Positions 1 through 10,923 are shown, numbered from the stretch's first letter. The stretch is 64,000 nucleotides of DNA from JALORV01 sp963707445 (GCA_963707445.1 CAVPPW010000026.1:1-64000); one strand, 5' to 3'. Program-made: numbers and translations. The notes: generated from the sequence alone by a model not told the origin.

Positions 1-36
1 GCGCTCCCAAGAACACGATTTTTGGCAGGAGTCTGA

Positions 37-3000
37 ATGAACGCCCCCCTTTCTGAAGCCGTCCGCCGAGCACTGGCGGAGGTGACCCTCGACGACAAGT
101 GGACACTGGATCGCGGCCGCGCCTACATGAGCGGCACGCAGGCACTGATCCGCCTCGCCATGTTGCAGCGCCAACGCGACGTACTCGATGGCCTTAACAC
201 GGCTGGCTTCATCACCGGCTATCGCGGTTCGCCGCTGGGCGGCGTCGACCAGACCGCGTGGAAGGCGAAGCAGCATCTCGAGCGCCATCACGTCCGCTTC
301 CATCCGGGACTCAATGAGGACCTGGCCGCGACCAGCGTCTGGGGTACGCAGCAGGTCAACATGTTCGAAGGCGCCAAATACGACGGCGTCTTTGCGATGT
401 GGTACGGCAAGGGACCCGGTGTCGACCGGTGCGGCGATGTGTTCAAGCACGCCAACGCGGCGGGAACGAGTCGGCACGGGGGCGTGTTGGCGCTTGCCGG
501 CGACGATCATGGCGCCAAATCATCGACGCTTCCTCACCAATCGGATCACATCTTCAAGGCCTGCATGATCCCGGTGCTGTATCCGGCGACCGTGCAGGAG
601 TATCTCGACCTCGGCCTGCACGGATTCGCCATGAGTCGCTACGCCGGCGTCTGGGTCGGCATGAAGACCGTCACCGAAGTCGTCGAGGCATCGGCGTCCG
701 TGGTCGTCGATCCGCAACGCGTCGACCTACGGATTCCGGCCGATTTCGCGATGCCCGAGGGCGGCCTCAACATCCGTTGGCCCGAAACGCCGCTCGCGCT
801 TGAGGCGCGACTGCTCGATTACAAGCTCTACGCGGCGCTCGCGTATTGCCGTGCCAACAAGCTCAACCACACGGTCATCGATTCGCCGCACGCGCGCTTC
901 GGCATCGTCGCCAGCGGCAAGGCGTATCTCGACACGCGCCAGGCGCTCGCGGATCTCGGCCTCGACGAACAGACTTGTGCCGACATCGGCATTCGCCTGT
1001 TCAAGTGCGGAATGATCTGGCCGCTCGAAGCGACCGCGATTCGCGCGTTCGCCGAGGGGCTCGAGGAAGTGCTCGTCGTCGAGGAGAAGCGTCAGTTCCT
1101 CGAGTATCAGCTCAAGGAAGAGCTGTTCTCGTGGATCGGTACCGGCAAACGCGTTCCGCGCGTGATCGGCAAGTTCGACGAGAAGGATGGCGGTGAGTGG
1201 GCCGTTCCGCAAGGCAACTGGATTCTTCCCGCGCACTACGAGTTTTCGCCGGCGATCGTGGCCAAGGCGATCGTCGCGCGCATGGGCAAGCTCGAATTGC
1301 CGGCCGATATCCGCGCCCGCATGCAGGCGCGACTCGCCATTATCGAAGCCAAGGAGAAGGCGCTCGCGAAGCCGCGCGTCGTGACCGAGCGCACGCCGTG
1401 GTACTGCTCGGGCTGCCCGCATAACACGTCGACGGTCGTCCCCGAAGGTTCGCGCGCCGTCGCGGGGATCGGTTGCCACTACATGGCGATCTGGATGGAC
1501 CGCAGCACGTCGACCTACACCCAGATGGGCGGCGAAGGCGTGCCGTGGATCGGCGCCGCGCCGTTCACGAACGAGAAACACATCTTCGCGAATCTCGGCG
1601 ACGGCACCTACTTCCACTCGGGATCACTGGCAGTGCGCGCGGCGGTCGCAGCCAACGTGCCGATCACCTACAAGATCCTGTTCAACGATGCGGTTGCGAT
1701 GACCGGTGGGCAGCCAACCGACGGCCAGCTGACTGCCCCGCAGATCACGCAGCAGATGCACGCCGAGGGCGTGCGCAAGATCGTCATCGTGACTGACGAG
1801 CCCGAAAAGTACGACCGCGCGACCGAACTCGATCACTCGGCGGTCAACGCGCATGGCGCCATCGGCGACGCCTGGAAACTTGCACCCGGAGTAACCGTCC
1901 ATCACCGCGACGAACTCGATCGCATCCAGCGCGAACTGCGCGAGTACCCGGGCGTTTCGGTGCTGGTCTATGACCAGACGTGTGCGTCCGAAAAACGCCG
2001 GCGGCGCAAGAAGAATTCTGCCGAACGGACCGTGTTCCCCGACCCCGCGCGCCGCGTCGTCATCAACGAACTCGTCTGCGAAGGCTGCGGCGACTGTTCG
2101 GTCAAATCGAACTGCCTGTCGGTCGAGCCCCTCGAGACCGAGTTCGGGCGCAAGCGCCAGATCAACCAGTCGAGCTGCAACAAGGATTACTCGTGCCTCA
2201 ACGGCTTTTGCCCGAGCTTCGTGACGGTCGAAGGCGGCAAGCTCCGTAAGGGCAAGGCGATCGCGGCGTCGACCGTACCGTCACTTCCCGAGCCGGCAAT
2301 TCCGGCTCTCGCCCCGCGCTCGACGTTTGGCATTGTGATTACCGGCGTTGGCGGCACTGGCGTCGTCACGATCGGGCAACTGCTGGGGATGGCGGCGCAC
2401 CTCGAAGGCCGCGGGTCTGTCGGTCCTTGACATGGCCGGTCTCGCGCAAAAGGGCGGAGCCGTGTTCTCGCATGTGCAGATCGCCCCGAAGCCCGAAGAT
2501 CTCTTCGCGACCCGCATCGCGATGGGCGAAGCCGATCTCATCATCGGCGCCGATCTGATTGTCACGACCAGCAACGAGGCATTGTCGAAGATCCAGTCCG
2601 GCAAGACGCGTGCCGTGGTCAATACGTCGGAGACGCCGACCGCGGAATTCGTGCGCAATCCGGATTGGCAGTTTGGCGGCACAAGTCTTGGACGCGAACT
2701 TCGTGATGCGATCGGCTCGGATGCGGATGCTGCGTTTGTCGACGCCAATGCGCTGGCGACCGCCATCATGGGCGATGCGATCTACACCAACCCGTTCATG
2801 CTGGGCTTCGCCTGGCAAAAGGGCTGGATTCCTCTCGCGCACGAAACGCTGCTGCGCGCGATCGAACTCAATGCCGTCGCGGTCGACGCCAACAAGAAGG
2901 CGTTCGAATGGGGCCGTTGCGCCGCGCACGACGTCGAGGCGGTTCGCAGGATCGCCTTCCCCGATGCTGCCAACAACGTCGTCGAACTGAAGCGCTTCGC

Positions 3001-3676
3001 GACCTCGCTCGAGGACATCGTCGCGCGCCGCGTCGAGTTTCTGACCGCGTACCAGAACGCCGGCTACGCGCGGCGCTATGCGGACCTGGTCGAGCGGGTG
3101 CGGCGCGTCGAGTCCGACCGGCTTCAGTCAACGCTGGTCGCGGAAGCCGTTGCGCGCAGCTATTTCAAGGTGCTCGCCTACAAGGACGAGTACGAGGTCG
3201 CGCGGCTGCATGCCGATCCGGCATTCGGCGCGCGCATCGCAAGCCAGTTCGAGGGCGATTACAAGCTCAACTTCCATCTCGCTCCGCCGCTGCTGACGCG
3301 GCCGGATCCGGCCACCGGTCAGATCCGGAAGATGCAGTTCGGGCCTTGGATGATGCCGGTCTTCCGTATCCTCGCGAAGCTGAAGGGATTGCGCGGAACT
3401 CCGCTCGACATCTTCGGCTATACCGCGGAGCGGCGCAGTGAACGCGCGCTGATCGCCGAATACGAGGCGCTGGTCGACGAAGTGCTGACACGGCTGAGCG
3501 CCGACAATCACGCGGTCGCGGTCGAGCTCGCGCGCCTGCCGCAGGAGATCCGCGGCTTCGGTCATATCCGTGCTGCCAGTCTCGCTGCGGCAAAGACCCG
3601 CTGGTCTTTACTGCTTTCGAGACTGCGTGGCCAGTCCACTGCTCAGGTGATACGCATGCCGCAGAAAGCGGCCTAG
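37..3676 (+). CDS. Indolepyruvate ferredoxin oxidoreductase, fused alpha-beta chain (one frameshift)
   Basis: This TPP- and iron-sulfur-dependent 2-oxoacid oxidoreductase decarboxylates arylpyruvates to aryl-acyl-CoA. The alpha and beta/gamma parts sit in one chain of about 1,210 residues, the usual proteobacterial form. The TPP site is seen as CSGCPHNTS and GDGTYFHSG. A Cys-rich ferredoxin-like segment (CEGCGDCSVKSNC, then SCNKDYSC) follows near residue 690, and a Rossmann-like gamma domain starts at GVGGTGVV. The reading frame changes near 2412, just after EGRG; the second frame continues with LSVLDMAGLAQKGGAV exactly where the family expects it, so a single inserted base is likely. The start has AGGAG at 27-31. 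Substrate (aromatic versus other 2-oxoacids) is inferred from the family only. Confidence 0.9.
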
Positions 3677-3784
3677 ACTCGCCACCGTCGCAGGCGCGCC
3701 TGAACCCGCCGGCGTCGACACCTCTTCCTTGCCGTGGGCGCACGCCGGCGAGGCAGCACCACGATCTTCCGGGGGAGGGCCGCG

Positions 3785-4141
3785 ATGCAATGTCACGATG
3801 CAACGATCGCAGCTGCCTCAGGCAGCGATGCGGCACACCAGGCCGAGCGCCTGACGGCGCTGGCGCGCGAGGCGCGTCTCGTTGAACTGGGCGTTTCCGG
3901 CGACAGCGACGTCGGCCATGCGCTTGCCGGACGCCTCGAAACCGCGCTGGAAGGTGCAATGGACGCGGACAGCGCGCAGGATCTGAAGCGGGCCTGTGCG
4001 TCGATCGAGGCCGTGCTCGGTGAACTTTTCGGGCGCGGAATGCAGCTGTCGGCGCAGATGACGCTGATGAACATCGACGGCGTGCTCGGCACCTCGCGCA
4101 TGCCGGTGCTGACCGCCGTGTTGAGCGGCCCTAAGGCTTGA
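3785..4141 (+). CDS. Hypothetical protein, small helical
   Basis: A 118-residue protein I do not recognise. It is rich in Ala and Leu and looks all-helical, with no signal peptide or membrane segment. The start at 3785 is chosen because a GGGGGAGGG purine run lies just upstream; the frame is open for 17 codons further up. Its 3' end overlaps the convergent DUF3108 gene by 11 bases. No function is proposed. Confidence 0.55.
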   Translation: MQCHDATIAAASGSDAAHQAERLTALAREARLVELGVSGDSDVGHALAGRLETALEGAMDADSAQDLKRACASIEAVLGELFGRGMQLSAQMTLMNIDGVLGTSRMPVLTAVLSGPKA

Positions 4142-5229
4142 CCACCTCCTGCTGAATCGGCGCGGACGGCGGCTCCGTGCCCGGCAGGTGCGCAAGCACG
4201 CTGTCCCACACTTCGTTGTTGGTATCGACAAAGCGAAGCCGTACGGGGATCCAGTCGAAATCGGGCGCGAGCCAGAACTCGACGCCACGGTTCGATTCCG
4301 GAGTTTTCGGCCGGATGATCTTGAGGGTGTGCAGCACGCGGCCCTGGATCGTCATCGGCTCGAAGCCATCGACCGCGAACGTGTAGCTCTCGACCTTGCG
4401 GCGCGCGACCTGGAATGTGAGCAACGCGCCCGGCGTGAACCGCCACGGATAAGCCTGCGCGAGCAGCGGCAAATGAAACTGAAGCGACAGCGGATCCTGC
4501 GTGCCGTCTTCGAAAGAAGCCGGTTCACCTGCGCCCCGGCCGGCAAAGCGGACGATGCGGCGCGACCAGTCGAAATCGACTGAGAGTTCGCGATTGGCCA
4601 CGTCGATGCGCTCGAGATAGTGAACCGGCGCAATCCCGAAGGGCTTCAGCTCGCCCGATGAGCGCAGATCGAGCAGCCCGGGCGGATCGACAGTCCGCAG
4701 CCAGAGTTCGTAACGGCCGTTTTCGAGGTCGACCGACCAGTCAACATACGTCATGGCCTCGATGCCACGCATCCGCGTGTAGGTCGTGCGGTACGCGATG
4801 CGCCCTTTCGTTGCCACTTGCGTGATGCCCGGCGGCAGCGTCGATTGCTTTTCGGCGGGATCGCTCAGCCGGCGGCGGCGCCTCTGGCACCGGCGGCGGG
4901 GCTTCGGGCGGCGGAGCGGGCGGATCGGGCACCGGCTCCGCCGCAGCTGGAGCCGGTGTGGGCACGGGCGCCGGACGTGGTGTGCGTGACGTCCTGAGCG
5001 GAGTTTTCGTTGCCGCCGGCGCGGTCGGCGCCGTGACCTGGGGCGGCGGCGGCTTCAGCAGCGCGATCGAGAGCGTGCGCTGCGTCGGCGCATCCGGTGT
5101 TGCCAGCGCAAGCTCGCGTCGCACGCCGAAGATTGCCACCGCATGCAGCAGGATTACGACAGTCAGCACGACAGCGCCGCGGCGCAGGCGGCCGGCACGC
5201 GGATCGCGGATCCGGTATCGCATCGTCAT
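4131..5229 (-). CDS. DUF3108 domain protein with N-terminal membrane anchor (frameshifted)
   Basis: The C-terminal 228 residues match the DUF3108 family of envelope proteins of unknown function, ending with a beta-rich domain of the type seen at WLAPDFDWIPVRLRF. A second frame upstream supplies the expected N-terminus: RYRIRDPRAGRLRRG, one hydrophobic segment (VVLTVVILLHAVAIFGV), then a long Pro/Ala linker. The two parts meet near 4865, so a one-base indel is likely and the whole is one inner-membrane-anchored periplasmic protein of about 360 residues. The start (5229 or 5223) is uncertain, as no clear ribosome site is visible. Confidence 0.75.
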
Positions 5230-5331
5230 CGCATGCCGTTGAGGTAAACGTGCCGCCACTCGGCCCGCTGCTGACGAGCCCCGCCGCTAAGATACCGGCT
5301 TCCCCTGCCCCGCAAGCTTTCACAAGGCCGC

Positions 5332-6321
5332 ATGAAGCTCGCCACACTGAGGGATGGTTCGCGCGACGGCCAGCTGGCGGTGGTGTCGCGCGATCTGTCG
5401 CTGGCCCATCATGCGACGGCCATCGCGGGGCGCCTGCAAAATGCGCTCGATGACTGGAGCTTCATCGCGCCGCAGCTCGAGGACCTGTACCAGACGCTGA
5501 ACGAGGGCCGTGCGCGCCACGCATTCCGCTTCGACTCGCGCGTCGCAATGGCACCGTTGCCGCGTGCATACCAGTGGGCCGACGGCTCGGCGTACGTGAA
5601 CCATGTCGAGCTGGTGCGCAAGGCACGCGGCGCCGACATGCCGAATTCGTTCTGGACCGATCCACTGATGTACCAGGGTGGCGCCGACGATCTGCTCGGT
5701 CCGCACGACGACATCGTCTGCCCGAGCGAGGAGTTCGGCATCGACTTCGAAGCTGAAGTGGCGGTGATCACCGACGACGTCGCGATCGGCACGACACCGG
5801 CCGCCGCTGCCGGACACATCCGGCTCCTGATGCTGGTCAACGACGTCAGCTTGCGCAACCTGATACCGGCGGAGCTTGCCAAGGGCTTCGGCTTCTTCCA
5901 GAGCAAACCGGCGACTGCATTCTCACCAGTCGCCGTGACGCCCGACGAACTGGGCGATGCCTGGCACGACGCGAAGGTGCATCGGCCGCTGACGGTGCAC
6001 TGGAACGAGCGCAAGGTCGGCGAACCGAACGCGGGCGACGACATGACGTTCGACTTCACGCAGCTGATCGCGCACGTCGCGCGTACCCGGCGCCTCGGCG
6101 CCGGTTCAATCATCGGGTCCGGCACGGTGTCCAATCTCGATCGCAGTCGCGGCTATTGCTGCATCGCTGAAAAGCGCAGCCTCGAGATGATCGAGGCCGG
6201 AGCCGCCAGCACGCCGTTCATGAAATACGAAGACCGCGTCCGCATCGAAATGTTCGACGAACACGGTCGGTCGATCTTCGGCGCGATCGATCAGCGCGTC
6301 GCTCCGCTGCCGCGCCCCTGA
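5332..6321 (+). CDS. Fumarylacetoacetate hydrolase family protein
   Basis: A complete 329-residue member of the FAH family, metal-dependent hydrolases that cleave C-C bonds in beta-diketo acids, as in the last step of tyrosine/homogentisate breakdown. The metal-binding acidic cluster is seen as SEEFGIDFEAEVAVITDD, and the conserved core as LVNDVSLRN and GAGSIIGSGTVSN. No hmgA or maiA homologue lies nearby, so the exact substrate is unknown. It stands alone on this strand, 27 bases before phaM. Confidence 0.85.
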   Translation: MKLATLRDGSRDGQLAVVSRDLSLAHHATAIAGRLQNALDDWSFIAPQLEDLYQTLNEGRARHAFRFDSRVAMAPLPRAYQWADGSAYVNHVELVRKARGADMPNSFWTDPLMYQGGADDLLGPHDDIVCPSEEFGIDFEAEVAVITDDVAIGTTPAAAAGHIRLLMLVNDVSLRNLIPAELAKGFGFFQSKPATAFSPVAVTPDELGDAWHDAKVHRPLTVHWNERKVGEPNAGDDMTFDFTQLIAHVARTRRLGAGSIIGSGTVSNLDRSRGYCCIAEKRSLEMIEAGAASTPFMKYEDRVRIEMFDEHGRSIFGAIDQRVAPLPRP

Positions 6322-6347
6322 AGTCCAGTTCGTTTAGAGGAGCCACC

Positions 6348-6960
6348 ATGCCCACCAAGTCGTCCGCCGCGTCGCCGTTTGCTGCCATGGGAGAGACTCT
6401 GGACTTCATGCAGAAGATGTGGGGCATGGGCATGCCGACGCCGGGCAACGCGTCGCTGGCCGGCATGCCGCAGCGCATGCCGAGCATGCTGGCACCGACC
6501 GTCGACGTCGATGAACTCGACAAACGCATCGCCGATCTGCGCGCCGTGCAGCAGTGGCTCGAGCTGAATGCCGGGATGTTGCGCACGACGATCCAGACCC
6601 TGGAAGTGCAGCGGGCGACGATCGCGACACTGAAGGGCATCAGCGGTGCCATGCTGGCGCCGATCATCGGAACGGGCGACGTGCCGCCGGCGTCAAGGCC
6701 CGCGGTGCCGCCCGAAGTGACGGCAGGCCTGGCTGCCGCGACCGCACAGCCGCCCGACACGGGCGCGAAACCGCCTCGCACGGCTCGGCGCCGCAAGGAG
6801 CCGGATGCGCCATCGCTGGCCGAAGATGCGCTCAATCCCGCGGCCTGGTGGCATACGCTGCAGCAGCAGTTTGCGCAGATCGCGGCGGGCGTCGGACGAC
6901 AAGGAGCCCGAGGCGCGCAAGACGACTGCCAAGCAAAGCGGCAAGCGCAAGGCGCGCTAG
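6348..6960 (+). CDS. phaM: PhaM-type polyhydroxyalkanoate granule protein (frameshifted near C-terminus)
   Basis: PhaM activates PHA synthase and tethers PHB granules to the nucleoid in Cupriavidus necator. The family core is clear: a Met/Gly-rich start (MQKMWGMGMP), then VDELDKRIADLRAVQQWL and LEVQRATIATLKGISG. A frame change near 6891 gives the family-style basic tail, KTTAKQSGKRKAR, the part known to bind DNA; without the correction the tail is lost. AGAGGAG lies 6 bases before the ATG. The gene ends tail to tail with the MFS gene, overlapping by 4 bases. It implies that the organism stores PHA, although no phaC is in the window. Confidence 0.85.
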
Positions 6961-8183
6961 CCGCGCGCCTTTACTGCGCCGGGCACTGCGTCCAGCGAAC
7001 GTAGCGTGCCGACCCAAGCGATCGCGGTCAGCGTCGCGGCGGCCGCGAGATAGCCGACCCAGTTGTAGTGCAGCAGCGTGCCATTGGGGCCGCGCTGCAC
7101 GATCGCGCCACTCAGCGTCGCCGCGATGCCGGAACCCGTCTGCATGATCGCGCTGTTGAGCGTCATGAAGGCACCGCGCGCGCCCGGACGCGCGGCACTG
7201 GTGACGATCGCCATCGCCGGCACCAAGCGACCCGATACGAACACGAAGAAGAGCGTGGTCAGTACCAGCACGCCGAACAGTGGCAGCACCGGCGCGTGCG
7301 TGATCGCGAGCAGCGGCAGCAGCGAAATCAACGCAATGCGGCGATAGACCTCGCGCTTGCCCGCACGATCGGCCCAGCGCCCGATCCAGCGCGCGGTGAA
7401 GAAGGTCGCAACCCCGCCGACCAGGTAGACCCATGGCAGGTCGCGCTCCGGCAGACCGGCGTTCGACGTGATGTACAGGCTCACGTAAGGGATCACGGTG
7501 AAGCCAGAGATCATCATCAGCACGGTAAAGACGAAGGCGCGCAGGTGATTCGGAAATGTCAGCGTCCTGACGAATTCCTTCCAAACTCCGTGGCCGTCCG
7601 AACGTTCACGCTCGTGCGTCGTCGGCAGCACCCGGTGCGCGCCGGCGGCGGCGGCGATGCCGAGCACGGCAACGAACCCGAATGCGGCACGCCAGCTGAA
7701 CAGATTGGTCAGCAGCAGCGCGGCCGGAACGCCCGCCACCGTCGCCACAGAGAACGACGTCATCACGATGCCGGTTGCCCGGCCGCGTCTGGACTCGGGC
7801 ACCGTGTCGCCGATGATCGCGAAAACGAGCCCGGCAAGCACGCCGCCGAAGACTCCCGCCAGCGCACGCGCGCCGAGCAGCGTCGGATACGACTGCGCAG
7901 CCGCGGTCACTACTGCCGATCCGACGAAGCCCAGATAGACGGCGAGCAGCAGCCGCTTGCGATCAAAGCGGTCGACGAACACCGAGGTCACAATGCCGGC
8001 GGCTGCAGCCGCAAACGTGTAGGCGGAGATCAGGAACCCGAACTCGCGCGCGCTCAGGCCGAACAGCCGCGTGAACTGCGGCGCCAGCGGCATCATCACC
8101 ATGAAGTCGAGCGTGCTGGTGAACTGGATGGCGGCCAGCGTGACCAGCATCCAGCGCTCCTGCGCGGCAGTCAGCGGTGACAT
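6957..8183 (-). CDS. MFS transporter
   Basis: A complete 408-residue major-facilitator protein with twelve predicted hydrophobic segments. The signature loop after segment 2 is seen as DRFDRKRLLL, and a second typical loop as SRRGRATGIV. The N-terminus (FTSTLDFMVMMPLAP) resembles the arabinose-efflux/drug-resistance branch (AraJ-like). Direction and substrate cannot be read from the sequence. It is probably co-transcribed with the upstream SDR gene on the same strand, about 30 bases away. Confidence 0.85.
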   Translation of the reverse strand: MSPLTAAQERWMLVTLAAIQFTSTLDFMVMMPLAPQFTRLFGLSAREFGFLISAYTFAAAAAGIVTSVFVDRFDRKRLLLAVYLGFVGSAVVTAAAQSYPTLLGARALAGVFGGVLAGLVFAIIGDTVPESRRGRATGIVMTSFSVATVAGVPAALLLTNLFSWRAAFGFVAVLGIAAAAGAHRVLPTTHERERSDGHGVWKEFVRTLTFPNHLRAFVFTVLMMISGFTVIPYVSLYITSNAGLPERDLPWVYLVGGVATFFTARWIGRWADRAGKREVYRRIALISLLPLLAITHAPVLPLFGVLVLTTLFFVFVSGRLVPAMAIVTSAARPGARGAFMTLNSAIMQTGSGIAATLSGAIVQRGPNGTLLHYNWVGYLAAAATLTAIAWVGTLRSLDAVPGAVKARG

Positions 8184-8214
8184 CGACCGAGCTGTGACGG
8201 CGTGCAGCGCCTGC

Positions 8215-8994
8215 CTACATCACGTAGTTCAGCGAGAGCCGTCCGCCGTCGGGGTACACGGTTGTGCCGGTCAGATAGGACGCATCGTCGCTGGCGAGGA
8301 AGGCGGCGATGCGGGCAACTTCGTCGGGCTCGCCCAGGCGACCCAGCGGAGTGCGCGAAAGGATGCGCTGGCGCGCGGCCTCGTTGGTGAGCACCGCCGC
8401 CTGCAGCAGTTCGGTGGCGATCGAGCCGGGCCCGATGCCCATCACGCGGATGCCGTGCGGTGCCAGCGCCAGCGCCATCACCTTGGTCAGCTGATTGAGC
8501 CCGCCCTTGCTGACCGTGTACGGGACCTGGTTGGCGATCGCCAGCACGGCGTTGACGCTCGACACATTGACGATGACGCCTCGCCCGCCGGCCGCGGCAG
8601 GCTGCTTGACCATGAACCGCGCCGCGGCCTGGCCGCACAGGAAGGCGCCCTTCAGGTTGATCCTCAGCACGCGATCGAAATCCTCCTCGGCCAGGTCGAG
8701 GAACTCGGCCGCGTGCACGATTCCGGCGTTGTTGACCAGGATGTCGATGCGGCCGAAATGTGCGATCGCATGTTCGACGAGCGCTTCGCAATCCGCCCGC
8801 GTCCCCACATCGGCGCGCCGCGCGAGCGCGTAGCCGCCTGCGGCAGCGATGTCCTTCGCCACCGCGGCCGCGCCGACCTCGTTGATATCGCCGACGACGA
8901 CCTTGGCGCCCTGCTGCGCAAACACGTGCGCGCATGCGGCACCGATGCCCTGTGCAGCGCCGGTGATGACCGCCACCCGTTCAGCCAGCTTCAT
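8215..8994 (-). CDS. SDR family oxidoreductase
   Basis: A classical 259-residue short-chain dehydrogenase/reductase. The cofactor motif is TGAAQGIG near residue 12, the structural motif is NNAG, the catalytic serine lies in NVSSVNA and the catalytic Tyr and Lys in YTVSK. Asp in VVVGDIN after beta-2 suggests NAD rather than NADP. GAGG lies upstream of the ATG at 8994. The substrate is not predictable; 3-oxoacyl-ACP reductase or sugar/alcohol dehydrogenase labels are common for this subfamily. Confidence 0.85.
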   Translation of the reverse strand: MKLAERVAVITGAAQGIGAACAHVFAQQGAKVVVGDINEVGAAAVAKDIAAAGGYALARRADVGTRADCEALVEHAIAHFGRIDILVNNAGIVHAAEFLDLAEEDFDRVLRINLKGAFLCGQAAARFMVKQPAAAGGRGVIVNVSSVNAVLAIANQVPYTVSKGGLNQLTKVMALALAPHGIRVMGIGPGSIATELLQAAVLTNEAARQRILSRTPLGRLGEPDEVARIAAFLASDDASYLTGTTVYPDGGRLSLNYVM

Positions 8995-9132
8995 CGAGGT
9001 CCTCGAGTTGACAGCGGAGACGCATTGTCACGCATCCGATGGTGTGGATCGACGCCACGTGCTCGGTTTGACACCCGGCAGACTCGGTTGGGATCATTGC
9101 ACCTCGCGCATCCATCCACGCAGGCACCCAGC

Positions 9133-9693
9133 ATGAATCCAACCTTCCGTTCCGCGCTCGCCGCTGCATTCGTGCTCGCCACCTCGATCGCTGCGCCAGC
9201 CGCGGCTCAGACCTGCCCGCCGGTGCTCGATCACACGTTTGCACGACTGCAGGACGACACGCCGCAGAACCTCTGCCAGTATCGCGGCAAGGTGGTGCTC
9301 GTGGTGAATACCGCCAGCTACTGTGGCTACACGCCGCAGTACGAGGGACTCGAGAAGCTTTATGCCCAATACGCGGGGCGCGGCTTCACGATCCTCGGGT
9401 TTCCGTCCGGCGACTTCGGCAACCAGGAAAAAGCCGACAACAAGGAGATCGCCGAGTTCTGCTTCAACACTTACGGCGTGAAGTTCCCGATGTTTGCGAA
9501 GAGCTCGGTGGTCGGGCAGACCGCCAACCCGCTCTTCGTCGATCTGGCAAAGGCCACCAGCCAGCCGCCGAAGTGGAACTTCCACAAGTATCTGATCGAC
9601 CGCGACGGCCGCGTGGTCGCCGCCTATCCCAGCGCCGTCACGCCGCTCGACCGACGTGTCACCGACCGCATCGAGGAGTTGCTCGGGCGCTGA
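9133..9693 (+). CDS. Exported glutathione-peroxidase-like protein
   Basis: A 186-residue thioredoxin-fold peroxidase with a cleavable signal peptide (residues 1-27, ending APAAAQ), so it acts in the periplasm. The peroxidatic cysteine lies in NTASYCGYTPQYEGL, and the Trp-Asn of the active site in KWNFHKYLIDRDG. The usual GFPCNQFG loop that carries the resolving cysteine is GFPSGDFGNQE here, so the resolving Cys is absent or elsewhere. The start at 9133 was picked because the signal peptide begins there; the same frame is open far upstream, antisense to the SDR gene. Confidence 0.85.
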   Translation: MNPTFRSALAAAFVLATSIAAPAAAQTCPPVLDHTFARLQDDTPQNLCQYRGKVVLVVNTASYCGYTPQYEGLEKLYAQYAGRGFTILGFPSGDFGNQEKADNKEIAEFCFNTYGVKFPMFAKSSVVGQTANPLFVDLAKATSQPPKWNFHKYLIDRDGRVVAAYPSAVTPLDRRVTDRIEELLGR

Positions 9694-9772
9694 CCGCAGC
9701 CAAAGCTCGTAGCGTGCATTGCCCGCGTCGACGGAACCGCAGCAAGCTTCCCAACGCGGCACGATAGACCGG

Positions 9773-10750
9773 CTACGCCGGGGCCCGGCGCACCGCAGAG
9801 CGACGGTCGGTCGCGGCTCGAAGGTAGCGTGCCGGTACCGGCACGACTTCATCGATCAGTCGCGCGCCGTCGCGCAGCAGGAACTGCTTGAACGCCTGGG
9901 CCACCGGCGGCAGCCGTTTCTGGCGCCGCTGCACGATGTACCAGTTCAGCATCAAGGGAAAACCCTGCACGTCGAGCGCGGCCAGACTGCCGGATCGAAG
10001 TTCGCGGCTTACCGTGTGCGCCGACAGGAAGCCGATGCCCATGCCGGCGATCACCGCCTGCTTGATCGTCTCAGTGCTCTTGATCTGCAGCGCGATGTTC
10101 AGCTTGCGCAGGTGCGTGCCGAGCCCTTCAGCCATCGATTGCCACGTATCCGATCCCTGTTCGCGCACGACAAACGGCTCTCGGATCACGCGTGACATCG
10201 GAATGTTCCTGACCCGCACCAGCGGATGGTCGGCTGCGGCGACGATCACGTAAGGGTGCGGCGCGAAGGGCTCGTGAATGGTGTCCGCGCCCGCCGGCGG
10301 GCGAACCATCACGGCCAGGTCGGTGCGATTGTCGGCCAGATGTTCCAGCAGCTCCTCGCGGTTGTGTACCGACAGGTTCAGTTTCACCCCCTCGTGGCGG
10401 CGGGCGAATTCGACGAGCAGACGCGGGAAAAAGTAGTCGCCGGCGCTGATCACCGACACGTTGAGCTTGCCGCCCGCCACACCGGTGAAGTGCGTCATCG
10501 CCTCCTCTGCCTCCTCGAACTGCTGGAGGATCACGCGGCTGTGGTGCAGAAGTTCATCGCCGGCCTGCGTCAGGTAGATCTTCTTGCCGAACTGCTCGAA
10601 CAGCGGCACCCCGGCGTGTTCCTCGAGCTTCCTGATCTGGGTCGAGACCGCCGGCTGGGTCAGGTGAAGCTCCGCCGCGGCGCGCGAATAGCTTGCAAGG
10701 CGGGCTACCGTCTCGAACACCTCCATCTGGCGCAACGTCGCGTGCTTCAT
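9773..10750 (-). CDS. LysR-type regulator, CbbR-like
   Basis: A 325-residue LysR regulator. The helix-turn-helix is at residues 5-65 (SYSRAAAELHLTQPAVSTQI), followed by the effector domain. The overall sequence, including LEEHAGVPLFEQFGKKIYLT, resembles CbbR, the activator of Calvin-cycle operons, but no cbb gene is in the window, so it may control something else. It is divergent from the small gene at 10924 across a 173-base AT-rich gap with a candidate operator. Confidence 0.85.
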   Translation of the reverse strand: MKHATLRQMEVFETVARLASYSRAAAELHLTQPAVSTQIRKLEEHAGVPLFEQFGKKIYLTQAGDELLHHSRVILQQFEEAEEAMTHFTGVAGGKLNVSVISAGDYFFPRLLVEFARRHEGVKLNLSVHNREELLEHLADNRTDLAVMVRPPAGADTIHEPFAPHPYVIVAAADHPLVRVRNIPMSRVIREPFVVREQGSDTWQSMAEGLGTHLRKLNIALQIKSTETIKQAVIAGMGIGFLSAHTVSRELRSGSLAALDVQGFPLMLNWYIVQRRQKRLPPVAQAFKQFLLRDGARLIDEVVPVPARYLRAATDRRSAVRRAPA

Positions 10751-10800
10751 GGACTGTGGCCGCCGTCTGCGAGCGCGTCAGTGCAGCGCAGCGCAAATGT

Positions 10801-10816
10801 ATAACTCAAAGCTTAT
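10801..10816. promoter_or_regulatory. Candidate LysR operator (ATAA-N8-TTAT)
   Basis: The sequence ATAACTCAAAGCTTAT is an ATAA-N8-TTAT inverted repeat about 50 bases upstream of the LysR start. It sits in the most AT-rich stretch of this neighbourhood. LysR proteins commonly bind such sites in the divergent gap and CbbR sites have similar half-sites, but the exact T-N11-A spacing is not met. Confidence 0.4.
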
Positions 10817-10923
10817 GGAATCGATCACTTAGTTTAATTGTATTTGATCGTTCGCCGCTCGTAGCATTGCTTTCGGCGGTGCCGAATTCGCCGCTCGCGA
10901 CAGCCGCCGATGGGAGAAGCACG

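Noticed and set aside
7068..8180. An open frame of 370 codons on the plus strand opposite the MFS gene
   Set aside because: The translation is very rich in Arg, Gln and His with no domain; the MFS frame on the other strand is complete with all membrane spans.
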